From the NCBI RefSeq assembly GCF_001021975.1, contig NZ_CP009928.1, forward strand, positions 4,158,001-4,222,000: a stretch of 64,000 bases of DNA. Direction: 5' to 3'. How positions within the stretch are numbered: position 1 is the first letter of the stretch; each line of letters starts with the position of its first letter. The DNA is from Chryseobacterium gallinarum. Its GTDB lineage: Bacteria; Bacteroidota; Bacteroidia; Flavobacteriales; Weeksellaceae. The translations under genes and the position numbers were made by a program. Shown one piece after another: positions 1-8,144 of this stretch. The notes under the pieces were generated by a model. That model had not been told where the DNA came from, did no database searches, and saw only the letters and a program-made list of their open reading frames with translations.

Positions 1-1105
1 CTTCTATCGTAAAATCCATTACCGCATCCAGTTTCGGATATTTCGAGGCAGAAACAAATTTTTTCCCGGTACAGTCTATTTCTTTCCAGCCTTTTCTTTT
101 TTTAACGTCTCCTACTTCCATTACGAAAGGGACAAAAGAAATCTCATCTTTACCTTCTTCTATTACTTCCCTGTACTGAACTGCAATATCCAGGATACAT
201 TCATGGTCTGTATTCAGTTTTACATTCCTGTAAATGATATCATAATGGGTTTCTTTATTTTCCGGTATTTCAAGATAGTTTTCCCAGCCTGTAGTATCAG
301 AATTCAGATCACCGATGGCTTTTAAAGCATAATAAAGTGCAATAGTGTAATATTTTCTGGTTCCTTTTCTTGTATAATCATCTACAAAATGCCCGCCTTC
401 AAATAAGATAGTTGGTATGCCTGCTTTTATAAAATTATCTCCGGTGGAAGTCGGATAAAATTCATCAGAATACCTTCCGATCTGATCAGGAATTATTTCT
501 TTTAAATGGTTATATACCCTTCCGATAACTGCCATACATTTTTTCCTGTTTTCAGTAATGGTACGTTCCACATTTTCTGAAGGGGCCAGGAAAGAAAGCG
601 TAGCCGGATGAATCCCGTCAGTGGTAAAAATGGTTCTTTGCTCATGCAGGTTCAGAGCATAGTCATATTTTTTGGCAGCGGCGGTTTGTTTGAGGAATTT
701 AATCTCCTTGCTGGCTTCATTATGAAAATCTCTGTTCAGGTCTATATCAGCTGCATTCAGTCTCGTCCATTTTTCCGATCCGTCGGGATTCAGCATAAAA
801 ATAAAGTCTAGGCTGATTTTGCTGAACAAATCCTCTTTTATTTCAAGAGCTTTATCCAGGCTTATTAATAAATCCAGCATTGCATGGGTAGCGTTGGATT
901 CATTTCCGTGCATTTGCGACCAGGCTAATACCTGAATTGTTCCGGTTCCGATACTTAACTTATAAATTGGCTTATTCAAGTATGATGTTCCGATTTCCTG
1001 AATATAATCGCTGAGATTCTGCCGTAGGTAAGAAAATAATTTTTCAGGAGAAATATAGCGATTAGAGAAATTAGGGTTTTGAGAATAGATCTGTTCAAAA
1101 TTCAT
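1..1105 (-). CDS. M14 family zinc carboxypeptidase, C-terminus cut by window edge
   Basis: Reads in frame from an ATG at 1105 to the window edge, 368 codons without a stop, so the 3' end lies outside. M14 metallocarboxypeptidase signatures are visible: HGNES near residues 66-70 (zinc-binding HxxE), LNPDG near 105-109, then a downstream arginine and DLNRDF near 122-127, and LHEQR near 153 (third zinc ligand). The family removes C-terminal residues from peptides or cell-wall peptides. No signal peptide is seen at the start (MNFEQIYSQN), so a cytoplasmic location is inferred. It is transcribed divergently from the HTH regulator at 2013. The catalytic glutamate near the C-terminus cannot be assigned with confidence in the visible part. 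Family call is firm; substrate is unknown. Confidence 0.9.
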   Translation of the reverse strand, partial: MNFEQIYSQNPNFSNRYISPEKLFSYLRQNLSDYIQEIGTSYLNKPIYKLSIGTGTIQVLAWSQMHGNESNATHAMLDLLISLDKALEIKEDLFSKISLDFIFMLNPDGSEKWTRLNAADIDLNRDFHNEASKEIKFLKQTAAAKKYDYALNLHEQRTIFTTDGIHPATLSFLAPSENVERTITENRKKCMAVIGRVYNHLKEIIPDQIGRYSDEFYPTSTGDNFIKAGIPTILFEGGHFVDDYTRKGTRKYYTIALYYALKAIGDLNSDTTGWENYLEIPENKETHYDIIYRNVKLNTDHECILDIAVQYREVIEEGKDEISFVPFVMEVGDVKKRKGWKEIDCTGKKFVSASKYPKLDAVMDFTIE

Positions 1106-1160
1106 TTTACAAATTTTACAAGAATCAAATTTAGCCATTTTAAAGCATAAAATATCGATT

Positions 1161-1993
1161 AACATTTGTAAATAAGAGCAAAAAAGCGAAATTTCTTCGT
1201 TTTTACAAAGTTAAATTGGTATTTACAAGAGACTATTGCTTAATCTTCAATTGAAAACAAATAGATAACATTTGTAATTTTATTAAACATCCTGGACTGA
1301 CATTTTGTCTGTGGATAAAATTGTGGATTGCGAATAATTTAATATAAAATATATAAATATATGTTTATGAGCAAGTTATAAAATTTAACTCAATTACAAT
1401 AAGAACTCTACTTGAAGTACATTAAAACTAGATTTTATCTATATATTCATTATTTTATTAAACATTAGAAATGTGGAAAACCTTGTATTCTATCTTCTAT
1501 ATACAAATGTAAAACGAATAAAATCCGATAAAAATCCAATTTTCTTTTAATTTTTATAAAATATTGCCTTACCTGAAGATTTATTGTGAAAATATAGATA
1601 TTTACTCAATTATAAGATTATATAATTCTGTTTATTAGCGCATTACACATTTAATTTACTTTTGTATACATCTTCAGGCAATATTTTTACCTTTAAAAAA
1701 GGGTTTTAAAAGAGCTTTATGTGCACAACAGGGAATCAGTACTGTAAATAGCTCTATGAGCATGTTTACATAAGCTTTTCGTGGTTATATTTTAGATTAT
1801 AGAAGTCAATAGTATTTAATATAGTAATTTCCGCCAAGCAGTTTCTTCTTTTTACAAAACACAATTGTAATTATTCATCAATATCATATAAATCAATAAG
1901 TTATATTCATGTTACATTTGTATACAAATATTTATTTCATTTATTTACATTTGTGTTTTGCAGTTGTAAATTTTAATTTTTACATTTGTAAAA
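1161..1993. promoter_or_regulatory. Array of ACATTTGT operator-like motifs in a 900-bp intergenic region
   Basis: The 907 bp between the divergent M14 and HTH genes hold no credible gene but carry ACATTTGT or its complement at 1162, 1268, 1503 (complement), 1914, 1947 and 1982, and ACAATTGT at 1861. The most proximal copy is a perfect palindrome, TTTTACA-TT-TGTAAAA at 1978-1993, 19 bp before the HTH start codon. The last three copies are spaced 33 and 35 bp apart. TACATTTG also matches the TAnnTTTG -7 promoter element, so some copies may be promoters rather than protein sites. Autoregulation by the HTH protein is inferred. Confidence 0.55.
1956..1988 (+). promoter_or_regulatory. Predicted Bacteroidota promoter of the HTH gene, overlapped by a palindrome
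   Basis: A TTTTG at 1956-1960 lies 20 nt before TACATTTG at 1981-1988, matching the flavobacterial -33/-7 pattern. The -7 element is embedded in the perfect 7+7 palindrome at 1978-1993, an ideal position for repression. The predicted 5' leader is short, under about 20 nt. Confidence 0.5.
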
Positions 1994-2012
1994 TAATCAA
2001 TGGCTTATTTTT

Positions 2013-2558
2013 ATGAGTTTAAATGAAAGAATTTCAAAAGTTATAGAGTATTCCAATCTGACTCCTTCTGAATTTGCAGATGAAATTGATGTACAGCGTT
2101 CGTCCATCTCACACATTACTTCGGGAAGAAATAAACCGTCGCTGGAGTTTATCATAAAAATAAAATCCCGGTTCCCGGAGCTTCTATGGGACTGGCTTGT
2201 TACAGGAGAAGGGGTAATGCTGAAATCTGAACTTCCTGAGCCTGCCGTCATTCCGGTACAGAATATTGAAGAAGAAGAAAAAACAAAATCTGCTACTCCT
2301 CTCCCCGATTTGTTTACCATGATCAATGAAGATGATGAATTTGGGGCTGATGAAACAGAAGATGAAGCTCCCAAGCAAAGTTCCGGAGAATCGTTTATAC
2401 CGCACCAAAATACAGCCCAGGAAAAAATATCCGATTCTCAGCGATTAGAAAATACTGCTGACCAGATAATCAGCCAAGCCATTGGAAATCAGGAAAATAA
2501 AATTAAACGCATCGTTTTATTTTATGAAAACGGAAAATTTGAGAGTTTTGAGCCCTAA
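2013..2558 (+). CDS. XRE-type helix-turn-helix transcriptional regulator
   Basis: A 181-residue protein whose first 70 residues form a Cro/C1-type HTH (LTPSEFADEIDVQRSSISHI, then SGRNKPSLEFIIKI). The remainder is acidic and low in complexity (an EEEE run and DEDDEFGADETEDEA near residues 85-117), with a conserved-looking hydrophobic C-terminus (KIKRIVLFYENGKFESFEP). DNA-binding regulator is a firm call; the target is not known. It begins 19 bp after a perfect palindrome overlapping its own predicted promoter, which suggests autoregulation. An upstream ATG at 2000 is out of frame and closes quickly, so 2013 is the only sensible start. A 125-aa antisense reading frame over it is a shadow. Confidence 0.88.
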   Translation: MSLNERISKVIEYSNLTPSEFADEIDVQRSSISHITSGRNKPSLEFIIKIKSRFPELLWDWLVTGEGVMLKSELPEPAVIPVQNIEEEEKTKSATPLPDLFTMINEDDEFGADETEDEAPKQSSGESFIPHQNTAQEKISDSQRLENTADQIISQAIGNQENKIKRIVLFYENGKFESFEP

Positions 2559-2561
2559 AAA

Positions 2562-2590
2562 AACCTGACCAAGAAACAGTCAGGTTAAAA
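2562..2590 (+). terminator. Rho-independent terminator after the HTH gene
   Basis: Inverted repeat AACCTGAC (2562-2569) and GTCAGGTT (2579-2586) with a 9-nt loop, directly after the stop codon. The tail is A-rich rather than U-rich on the plus strand. Confidence 0.6.
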
Positions 2591-2853
2591 AATATTTGAA
2601 GAAGAAAACTAAAGCTATTGCTTTACTTTGTTTTTATTTACATCTATTCACTCTTACAACAGCTTTAAGCTATCTGAATAGTAATATATCCTTGTCATTT
2701 TTATGATTATATCAAATATAAAAATTTAAAGTTAAATCAGCAATAGAATTTATTTTTTTTTAATAATTAATTAATATAATGAGTAAATCCATGCAATTAT
2801 CATTAATAAACTTAAATAGTCTAACAATAAATAAGTAGCTTATCAATAATACG

Positions 2854-4314
2854 TTATTGCGAAAGAATCACCTTACGGGAATACGTCTTCCCTGCCTGGG
2901 TTTTCAGGGTTACTATATAAACCCCTCCCGGCAGCGTAGCCGGTAAATCAATTGTTTTTGATCTGAATTTTGAATGGTACACCTCTTTTCCGCTGATGTT
3001 GCTGATAGAAATTTCCGACTGTTCTAAAAGGATATTCCCATCAAGGTTAATCCTTCCTGTTGTTGGATTGGGTGAAACAGTGAATACTTCTTCAGGCACA
3101 GCTGTTTTTAAAGGCAAATTCTTAGGATAAGGATGGCAAAATTCAGCAATTCCATAAGAGCAGGTTAATTCCATAATTTCCTGATCAGTGAGCTTTTTAT
3201 TATAAATAGCCAATTCATCTAATTTACCCCGGTAAATGTTAATACGGATATTATTAAGAATATTCATGCTTACCGAGTTCCATTCTTGACAATAATCAGT
3301 TGGTATTCCGTTTAAGTACAAACATGTTTTATTATTGCTATAAACAAAAACATAATGTTCAAGTCCATTTGATATATGGTTATTGGGATAAGAGTTTGTA
3401 GAGTTATTTACTGCTATAAAATTAGAACTTATTTTAAGGTTTCCTCCAAAAGCCAGAATATTTATCATGGGTATACGTTCACCAGGAGGAGTTGGCTGAA
3501 TCCTATCAGGAAGTGCCCAAAAAGATATCGTGTAATCACCCGTATTAAGTGCCGGAAATACTGGTGGGCTAAATAACTTTATCTCTTTGGTAAGAGATGC
3601 TGTACCAAGCCCCTGGTTACAAATCATATTATCCTGATATACAGGAGTAACATCCGGATATCCCGGGTGTACCGGATCAGAATTAAGATCTAACCCGGAC
3701 ACTGCCTCCTCTGTATTTCCGTTAAAAGAATAATAATACACAGGATCAAAGGGAGGAATCCCACATGCGGTAAGATAGTAGCCGTAGTATATCCTCAATC
3801 CATCATTCAGACCAAGAATTCCACTTGCTAATGTTATTTTAACACGGTCAAAAGGTTTCTTGGGCACAAGCTCAACAGTCCCCCTATTGGAGCCTTGTGC
3901 CAGCTTCAGCATACTGCTGTCAACCTGGGTAGCATCATTGTTAGAAGTATTCCCCATAAATGTCTCTATGGACACACCTCCTAATAACTGAAGGGATAAC
4001 ACTGTATTTCCGGAACCAATACCAATAACTACTTTTGTTATTTTTTTAGTAGTTGCCGGGAAAAACAATGTTTGGCTAATCCTTCCGGACACGCCTAAGG
4101 GGAGTATCATAGTAGCATAATCATTCTCATTACTGCCCACCACGTTTTGCCCATTTTGCATAAAGCATAATGCACAAAATCCAGTGATTTGATTGGTTTG
4201 GCTGCTTACATACACTTTATCCTGCGCATACGACATTGTACTTAACAGCACAAAGATGATGGCAAATACCACTTTTAAGTGGCTGTGCCCGACTGATAAT
4301 AAATTAATTTTCAT
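2854..4314 (-). CDS. LamG-like domain protein with T9SS type A sorting domain
   Basis: Start set at 4314 because the upstream 43 in-frame codons precede an obvious signal peptide (MKINLLSVGHSHLKVVFAII to MSYAQ); the product is 486 residues. About 150 residues of unassigned beta-rich sequence follow, then a LamG/concanavalin-like region (about 193-381, beginning YYSFNG and ending with KLDELAIYNKKLTDQEIMEL). The last 75 residues are a T9SS type A tail (FTVSPNPTTGRINLD to YSRKVILSQ). The protein is predicted to be exported by Sec, then carried across the outer membrane by T9SS and attached to the surface or released. Ligand is unknown. A stand-alone gene with no operon partner. Confidence 0.88.
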   Translation of the reverse strand: MKINLLSVGHSHLKVVFAIIFVLLSTMSYAQDKVYVSSQTNQITGFCALCFMQNGQNVVGSNENDYATMILPLGVSGRISQTLFFPATTKKITKVVIGIGSGNTVLSLQLLGGVSIETFMGNTSNNDATQVDSSMLKLAQGSNRGTVELVPKKPFDRVKITLASGILGLNDGLRIYYGYYLTACGIPPFDPVYYYSFNGNTEEAVSGLDLNSDPVHPGYPDVTPVYQDNMICNQGLGTASLTKEIKLFSPPVFPALNTGDYTISFWALPDRIQPTPPGERIPMINILAFGGNLKISSNFIAVNNSTNSYPNNHISNGLEHYVFVYSNNKTCLYLNGIPTDYCQEWNSVSMNILNNIRINIYRGKLDELAIYNKKLTDQEIMELTCSYGIAEFCHPYPKNLPLKTAVPEEVFTVSPNPTTGRINLDGNILLEQSEISISNISGKEVYHSKFRSKTIDLPATLPGGVYIVTLKTQAGKTYSRKVILSQ

Positions 4315-4504
4315 AGTATATAAATTTAATTTGGTTCTATATATATTGCAGAGGGTAAACATCGTTAAAGAACGACATATTGTTATGGCATTTATTTTTA
4401 CTTCGGAATAATCCGGATATAAATCATTTATACCTGTAATCAATCACAAAACCTTTCGATAAAGTGGATAATATTATTTTTCCCGGATTATGATGTGATA
4501 TCCG

Positions 4505-4592
4505 CATTCGGTAATGATGGAGCAAAGTCCATCCCGCGATAATGGGAGGCTGAAAATTCTTATGGAAAATGGCCTTTGGGAAAAGGTTTTCC
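4505..4592. other. Cluster of short hairpins in the intergenic region 4315-4890
   Basis: The 576-bp gap between the LamG gene and proline dehydrogenase has no gene. It has a GC-richer stretch with three successive hairpins: ATGGA/TCCAT around 4517-4532, CCC/GGG around 4533-4546, and GGAAAA..CCTTT-GGGA-AAAGG..TTTTCC at 4564-4592. It lies upstream of the LamG gene on its strand, so it could be a structured 5' leader or a small RNA. No known RNA family was recognised. Confidence 0.3.
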
Positions 4593-4813
4593 TGGTAATA
4601 GATTCGTTTTCATGTGTTTTTTAAGATATGTTTAATTTTAAACAAATTTAAACATAAAAAGAATATGTTGGTTAAATTATATCCCAAATATTTGAAATAA
4701 GTATTAATCTTTTTTGCTACAAAATACTTGTTATTAGGATTTCAGAATTTAACTAATATATAATAGATTGATTATCAACTATTTGTAATTGCAGCAAATA
4801 TTGCAATTTCCAA

Positions 4814-4866
4814 AAAAACCATGTAATACATCATAAAAGTTAATTTATCTGCAATACATGGTTTTT
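4814..4866 (-). terminator. Long inverted repeat, probable terminator of proline dehydrogenase
   Basis: AAAAACCATGTA (4814-4825) pairs perfectly with TACATGGTTTTT (4855-4866) around a 29-nt loop. On the minus strand it lies 25 nt past the proline dehydrogenase stop and ends in a U-run. Confidence 0.65.
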
Positions 4867-4890
4867 ACAATTAATAATATAATACCTATA

Positions 4891-6060
4891 TTATTGTTTT
4901 TTTCTTCTTTCCAGTTCTTTTTTAATAAGCCCCAGTTCTCTTCCGGTTTGTCCGGCTACAGAGGTATTTTCCTGGGCTCTTCTTGTAAGATATGGTACAA
5001 CATCCTTTACAGGACCATAGGGAAGGTATTTGGCCACGTTATAGCCTTTATCGGACAAATAGAAAGTAATATTGTCACTCATCCCGTAAAGCTGCCCGAA
5101 ATAAACGTGAGAATTTCCATTTTCCAGAGATTTGGCCTTCATTTTATCCATAATCAATTCTGAAGAAACCTCATTATGGGTACCGAAGAAAGCCGAAACT
5201 TTATCCAGGTGATTCATTACAAAATCAATTCCTGCATTATAATTTTTATCGGAAGCTTCTTTGTTGGGCTGAATCGGATCTTCATATCCTTTTTCTGCTG
5301 CTCTGGCTCTTTCCTTTTCCATATAAGCACCCCGAACGATTTTGTAACCGATAAAATAATTTTTTTCCCTCGCCCTCTGAAGGTGTTCTTCCATATATTC
5401 CAGTCTCTTGGTTCTGTACATCTGAATGGTATTCCAGACGATAGGTTTCTGCTGGTTATATTTCTCCATCATTTCTTCACAAAGACGGTCAGCTGCGTCC
5501 TGCATCCATGTTTCTTCTGCATCTACCATTACTTTTTTATCATTTTCATGGCACAGGCTGCATACCTCATCAAATCTTCTTACCACTCTTTCCCATTCCT
5601 CCTTCTGGCTCGTTGTGAGCTCTGCTCCTTTTCCAACCGCTTCATACAGATCAATTCTTCCAAATGCAGTAGGTTTAAATACAATAAAAGGAATTGCCGG
5701 ATTTCCTACTGAGAATCTTACAATATCCTTAATCTCCTTGCACACTGCATCAAAAGTTTCTTCATCTTCCTTCCCTTCAATAGAATAGTCGAAAATACTT
5801 CCAACACCTCTTTTGAAAAGCTGTTTTACGACTTTCATACTTTCTTCGCGGGTTTCTCCTCCGCAGAATTGTTCAAATAAAGTATTCTTCACAATTCCTG
5901 TAACGAAAGGAAAGTTATTGTGTACTGTAAAATTAAGGATAGATGTTCCAAGGCTGGTAAGTGCAGGCTGTTCAATCATCTTAAACATCCAGTACGCCTT
6001 TCTCAATTGTGCATCTGTCTTGTCTGCAAATGCAACTTTGGTATCATTAAAAATGGGCAT
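4891..6060 (-). CDS. Proline dehydrogenase (monofunctional)
   Basis: A 389-residue protein matching stand-alone FAD-dependent proline dehydrogenases, which oxidise L-proline to pyrroline-5-carboxylate and pass electrons to the quinone pool. Features include the beta/alpha-barrel core with GYKIVRGAYMEKER near 233-246, YFGQLYGMSDNITFYL near 322-337, and the substrate-binding signature YLTRRAQEN near 361-369. The pyrroline-5-carboxylate dehydrogenase partner is not adjacent, unlike in fused PutA proteins. No signal peptide. A TACCTTTG -7-like element lies about 25 nt upstream (complement of 6085-6092). A long inverted repeat follows the gene as terminator. Confidence 0.93.
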   Translation of the reverse strand: MPIFNDTKVAFADKTDAQLRKAYWMFKMIEQPALTSLGTSILNFTVHNNFPFVTGIVKNTLFEQFCGGETREESMKVVKQLFKRGVGSIFDYSIEGKEDEETFDAVCKEIKDIVRFSVGNPAIPFIVFKPTAFGRIDLYEAVGKGAELTTSQKEEWERVVRRFDEVCSLCHENDKKVMVDAEETWMQDAADRLCEEMMEKYNQQKPIVWNTIQMYRTKRLEYMEEHLQRAREKNYFIGYKIVRGAYMEKERARAAEKGYEDPIQPNKEASDKNYNAGIDFVMNHLDKVSAFFGTHNEVSSELIMDKMKAKSLENGNSHVYFGQLYGMSDNITFYLSDKGYNVAKYLPYGPVKDVVPYLTRRAQENTSVAGQTGRELGLIKKELERRKKQ

Positions 6061-6125
6061 TCCTATTTATTAAATTTAGTTTGACAAAGGTACTAATAAC
6101 CTGAGTTTTTTTAAAGATTTTTTTT

Positions 6126-7055
6126 TTAGAATTTACTTTCAATTCCGTTCAAAAGCATGGCAATAATTCCTATAAAAACCCAGATGCGTAATATATTCAG
6201 TGTCAGGAAATTACTTTTCCTGGAAGAATTGAAAAGAAGATATATACAGAAAATCATAACAAATAACCCTCCTGCAAAATAGTAGGCCATAAAACCGGAA
6301 ACACCTGTCCTGGTAATAATCTTCATAGAAACAATCATTGTTATAATCAACAGGGCGGTAAGGATAATTTTCGTATTCTTTGTTTTAAAATAGTTCGGAA
6401 TGGTTGTATATCCGAAAGCTTTGTCTACGCTTTTTGTAAGGGTATCTTTTACAATATCAATACATAGGAGAATCAGGAAAAGAAAAACGGCCATCAGGAA
6501 TACTTTTTTAGAAAAGGTTTCATAATAGACCATCATTCCGAAGAAAGGATATAGGGTAAGACTAACGAATGTAAGATTATTGACAATTAAAACCCTGCTC
6601 AGCTTATGACTGTATAACCACATAAAAAACTGGTACACAACGAAAAAAATGAAAACATTATGAGAAATCAGCCATGCCACTCCCAGGGAAATAAAGCTCA
6701 GCCCAAGATAGGCATATAAAAAATATTTTTGTTTGATAAAGCTTTGGATTCTTGTCCTGAACGGTTTCACAACATGATCTTTTTCCAGATCGTAAAACTG
6801 GTTGATAATTCCTCCGGCTAAAATGGTGAGAACCGTACAGAAAATAATGCCGTGTACTTTAAAATCAAAGACAAAGTTCCTGAATGATTCATCCTGATTA
6901 AACAGGAAAAAAGTGGAAACATAAAGGGCAAACGTTAATAAAGCTGCTACAAAAAAGCGTGCTCCGAGCAGAAAGCCCACGAATTGTGAAAATCTGTAAT
7001 ATAGAGATTTAGAGATATCATTTTTTGATTGGAAAGTTTCTTTTTCAGAATTCAT
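6126..7055 (-). CDS. UbiA-family prenyltransferase
   Basis: A 309-residue protein with about eight hydrophobic segments. It carries the UbiA first aspartate-rich motif NxxxDxxxD (N85, D89, D93 in NQFYDLEKD) and a second region DIVKDTLTKSVDKAFG near 195-210. The family transfers a polyprenyl chain to an acceptor in the inner membrane. Relatives in this group are often labelled geranylgeranylglycerol-phosphate geranylgeranyltransferase, but the acceptor cannot be read from sequence. It starts 10 nt after the mevalonate-type kinase and is surely co-transcribed with it, which ties both to isoprenoid metabolism. Confidence 0.85.
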   Translation of the reverse strand: MNSEKETFQSKNDISKSLYYRFSQFVGFLLGARFFVAALLTFALYVSTFFLFNQDESFRNFVFDFKVHGIIFCTVLTILAGGIINQFYDLEKDHVVKPFRTRIQSFIKQKYFLYAYLGLSFISLGVAWLISHNVFIFFVVYQFFMWLYSHKLSRVLIVNNLTFVSLTLYPFFGMMVYYETFSKKVFLMAVFLFLILLCIDIVKDTLTKSVDKAFGYTTIPNYFKTKNTKIILTALLIITMIVSMKIITRTGVSGFMAYYFAGGLFVMIFCIYLLFNSSRKSNFLTLNILRIWVFIGIIAMLLNGIESKF

Positions 7056-7065
7056 TCCAGTCTGT

Positions 7066-7992
7066 TTAAAATCTGTAAATCACCTCTTTTTGGAAGCCCT
7101 CAAGCATTTTTTCTGCTTTTTCATAATCTTTGGTGAAACCCAGGATATAGCCGCCTCCACCGCTTCCGCAGAGTTTTAAATAGTAAGCATTGGAATCCAG
7201 TCCTTTTTTCCAGATATTGAAAATACTCTCTGGAATCATAGGACGGAAGTGTTCATAAGCCCAATGAGAAAGCTTTTTTAAGTTTCTGAAGAAAGGATTC
7301 ATATCTTTTTTCAGGAAAGATTCTATACATGCGTTATTGTAACGGATAAATTCTTCTTTCAATGTTTTCCGGAACCCTTCTGTCTTCATTTTTTCAAAGA
7401 AAATCTGAATCATTGGTCCTGTCTCTCCCGTCATTCCGGAATCAATCAGGAAAATAGCGCCTTTTCCTTCTTCTCCGTCCGGAATAGAAACCCTGTCGAG
7501 GTTTTCTTTATTTTCGATAAGAATAGGCAGGTTCATATAGCAAATCAAAGGATCCATTCCGGAACTTTTACCATGGAAATAGCTTTCCATTTCTCCGAAA
7601 ACGGCTTTTAATTTTTTAAGATTATCTTTGGATATATTCTCAGGATTTAGTTTGCTGACCGAATATTTTTCAAAAATTGCTGCAACCAGAGCCCCGGAGC
7701 TTCCTACTCCATATCCCTGGGGAATATTGGAATCAAAGAAAAGTCCGTTTGCAATATCTTTTTTGAAGCTCTCAATATCCAATGTAAAATCATCGGAAAG
7801 ATTAAGCGTCATGAGAAAATCTGAATATTTCTGCAGGTGCCTGTTGGATGTAAGCTCAAACTCTGAGCTCAAATCTGAAAATTTTAAAGTTCCCTTATAG
7901 AAGCTGTAAGGTACTACAAGCCCCTGGGAATCTTCAATCATTCCGTATTCTCCAAACAGGATTATTTTTGCATAAAATAAAGGATTGGTCAT
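7066..7992 (-). CDS. GHMP-family kinase, probable mevalonate kinase
   Basis: A 308-residue soluble kinase. It has the GHMP N-terminal FGEY motif (FGEYGMIED near 13-21), the ATP-binding loop GYGVGSSGAL (93-102) and the C-terminal GSGGGGYILGF motif (near 277). Mevalonate kinase phosphorylates mevalonate in the mevalonate route to isopentenyl diphosphate, the route used by flavobacteria. In many flavobacteria such a kinase sits beside diphosphomevalonate decarboxylase and a UbiA gene; here only the UbiA gene is present. Phosphomevalonate or another GHMP substrate cannot be excluded. First gene of a two-gene operon with its own promoter. Confidence 0.82.
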   Translation of the reverse strand: MTNPLFYAKIILFGEYGMIEDSQGLVVPYSFYKGTLKFSDLSSEFELTSNRHLQKYSDFLMTLNLSDDFTLDIESFKKDIANGLFFDSNIPQGYGVGSSGALVAAIFEKYSVSKLNPENISKDNLKKLKAVFGEMESYFHGKSSGMDPLICYMNLPILIENKENLDRVSIPDGEEGKGAIFLIDSGMTGETGPMIQIFFEKMKTEGFRKTLKEEFIRYNNACIESFLKKDMNPFFRNLKKLSHWAYEHFRPMIPESIFNIWKKGLDSNAYYLKLCGSGGGGYILGFTKDYEKAEKMLEGFQKEVIYRF

Positions 7993-8012
7993 ATCGACAA
8001 TAAATCTTTTTG

Positions 8013-8045
8013 CAAAGTTAAAATTATTCCGCTGAATATAAGCAA
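8013..8045 (-). promoter_or_regulatory. Predicted promoter of the GHMP kinase-UbiA operon
   Basis: On the minus strand TTG (8045-8043), a 22-nt spacer and TAACTTTG (8020-8013) fit the Bacteroidota -33/-7 pattern. The -7 element lies about 20 nt upstream of the start codon at 7992. Confidence 0.55.
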
Positions 8046-8103
8046 AATTCAGACCGAATTAGTATCTGTTTGCCATATTTCTTCTAACTACTGTTAAAAA
8101 ACA

Positions 8104-8132
8104 AAAAAACCTGAAAAATATCAGGCTTTTTT
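8104..8132 (-). terminator. Terminator of the metalloprotease gene
   Basis: CCTGA (8110-8114) and TCAGG (8121-8125), extended by A/T pairs on both sides, with a U-run on the minus strand, about 15 nt past the protease stop. Confidence 0.65.
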
Positions 8133-8144
8133 ATCAATTTTAAG

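Noticed and set aside
1997-2374. Antisense 125-aa frame over the HTH gene
   Set aside because: It overlaps the HTH gene entirely, is rich in serine runs typical of reverse-frame reading of acidic codons, and has no family features.
4315-4443. Longer start for the LamG/T9SS protein at 4443
   Set aside because: The extra 43 residues precede an obvious signal peptide and have no conserved features; the ATG at 4314 gives a proper export signal.
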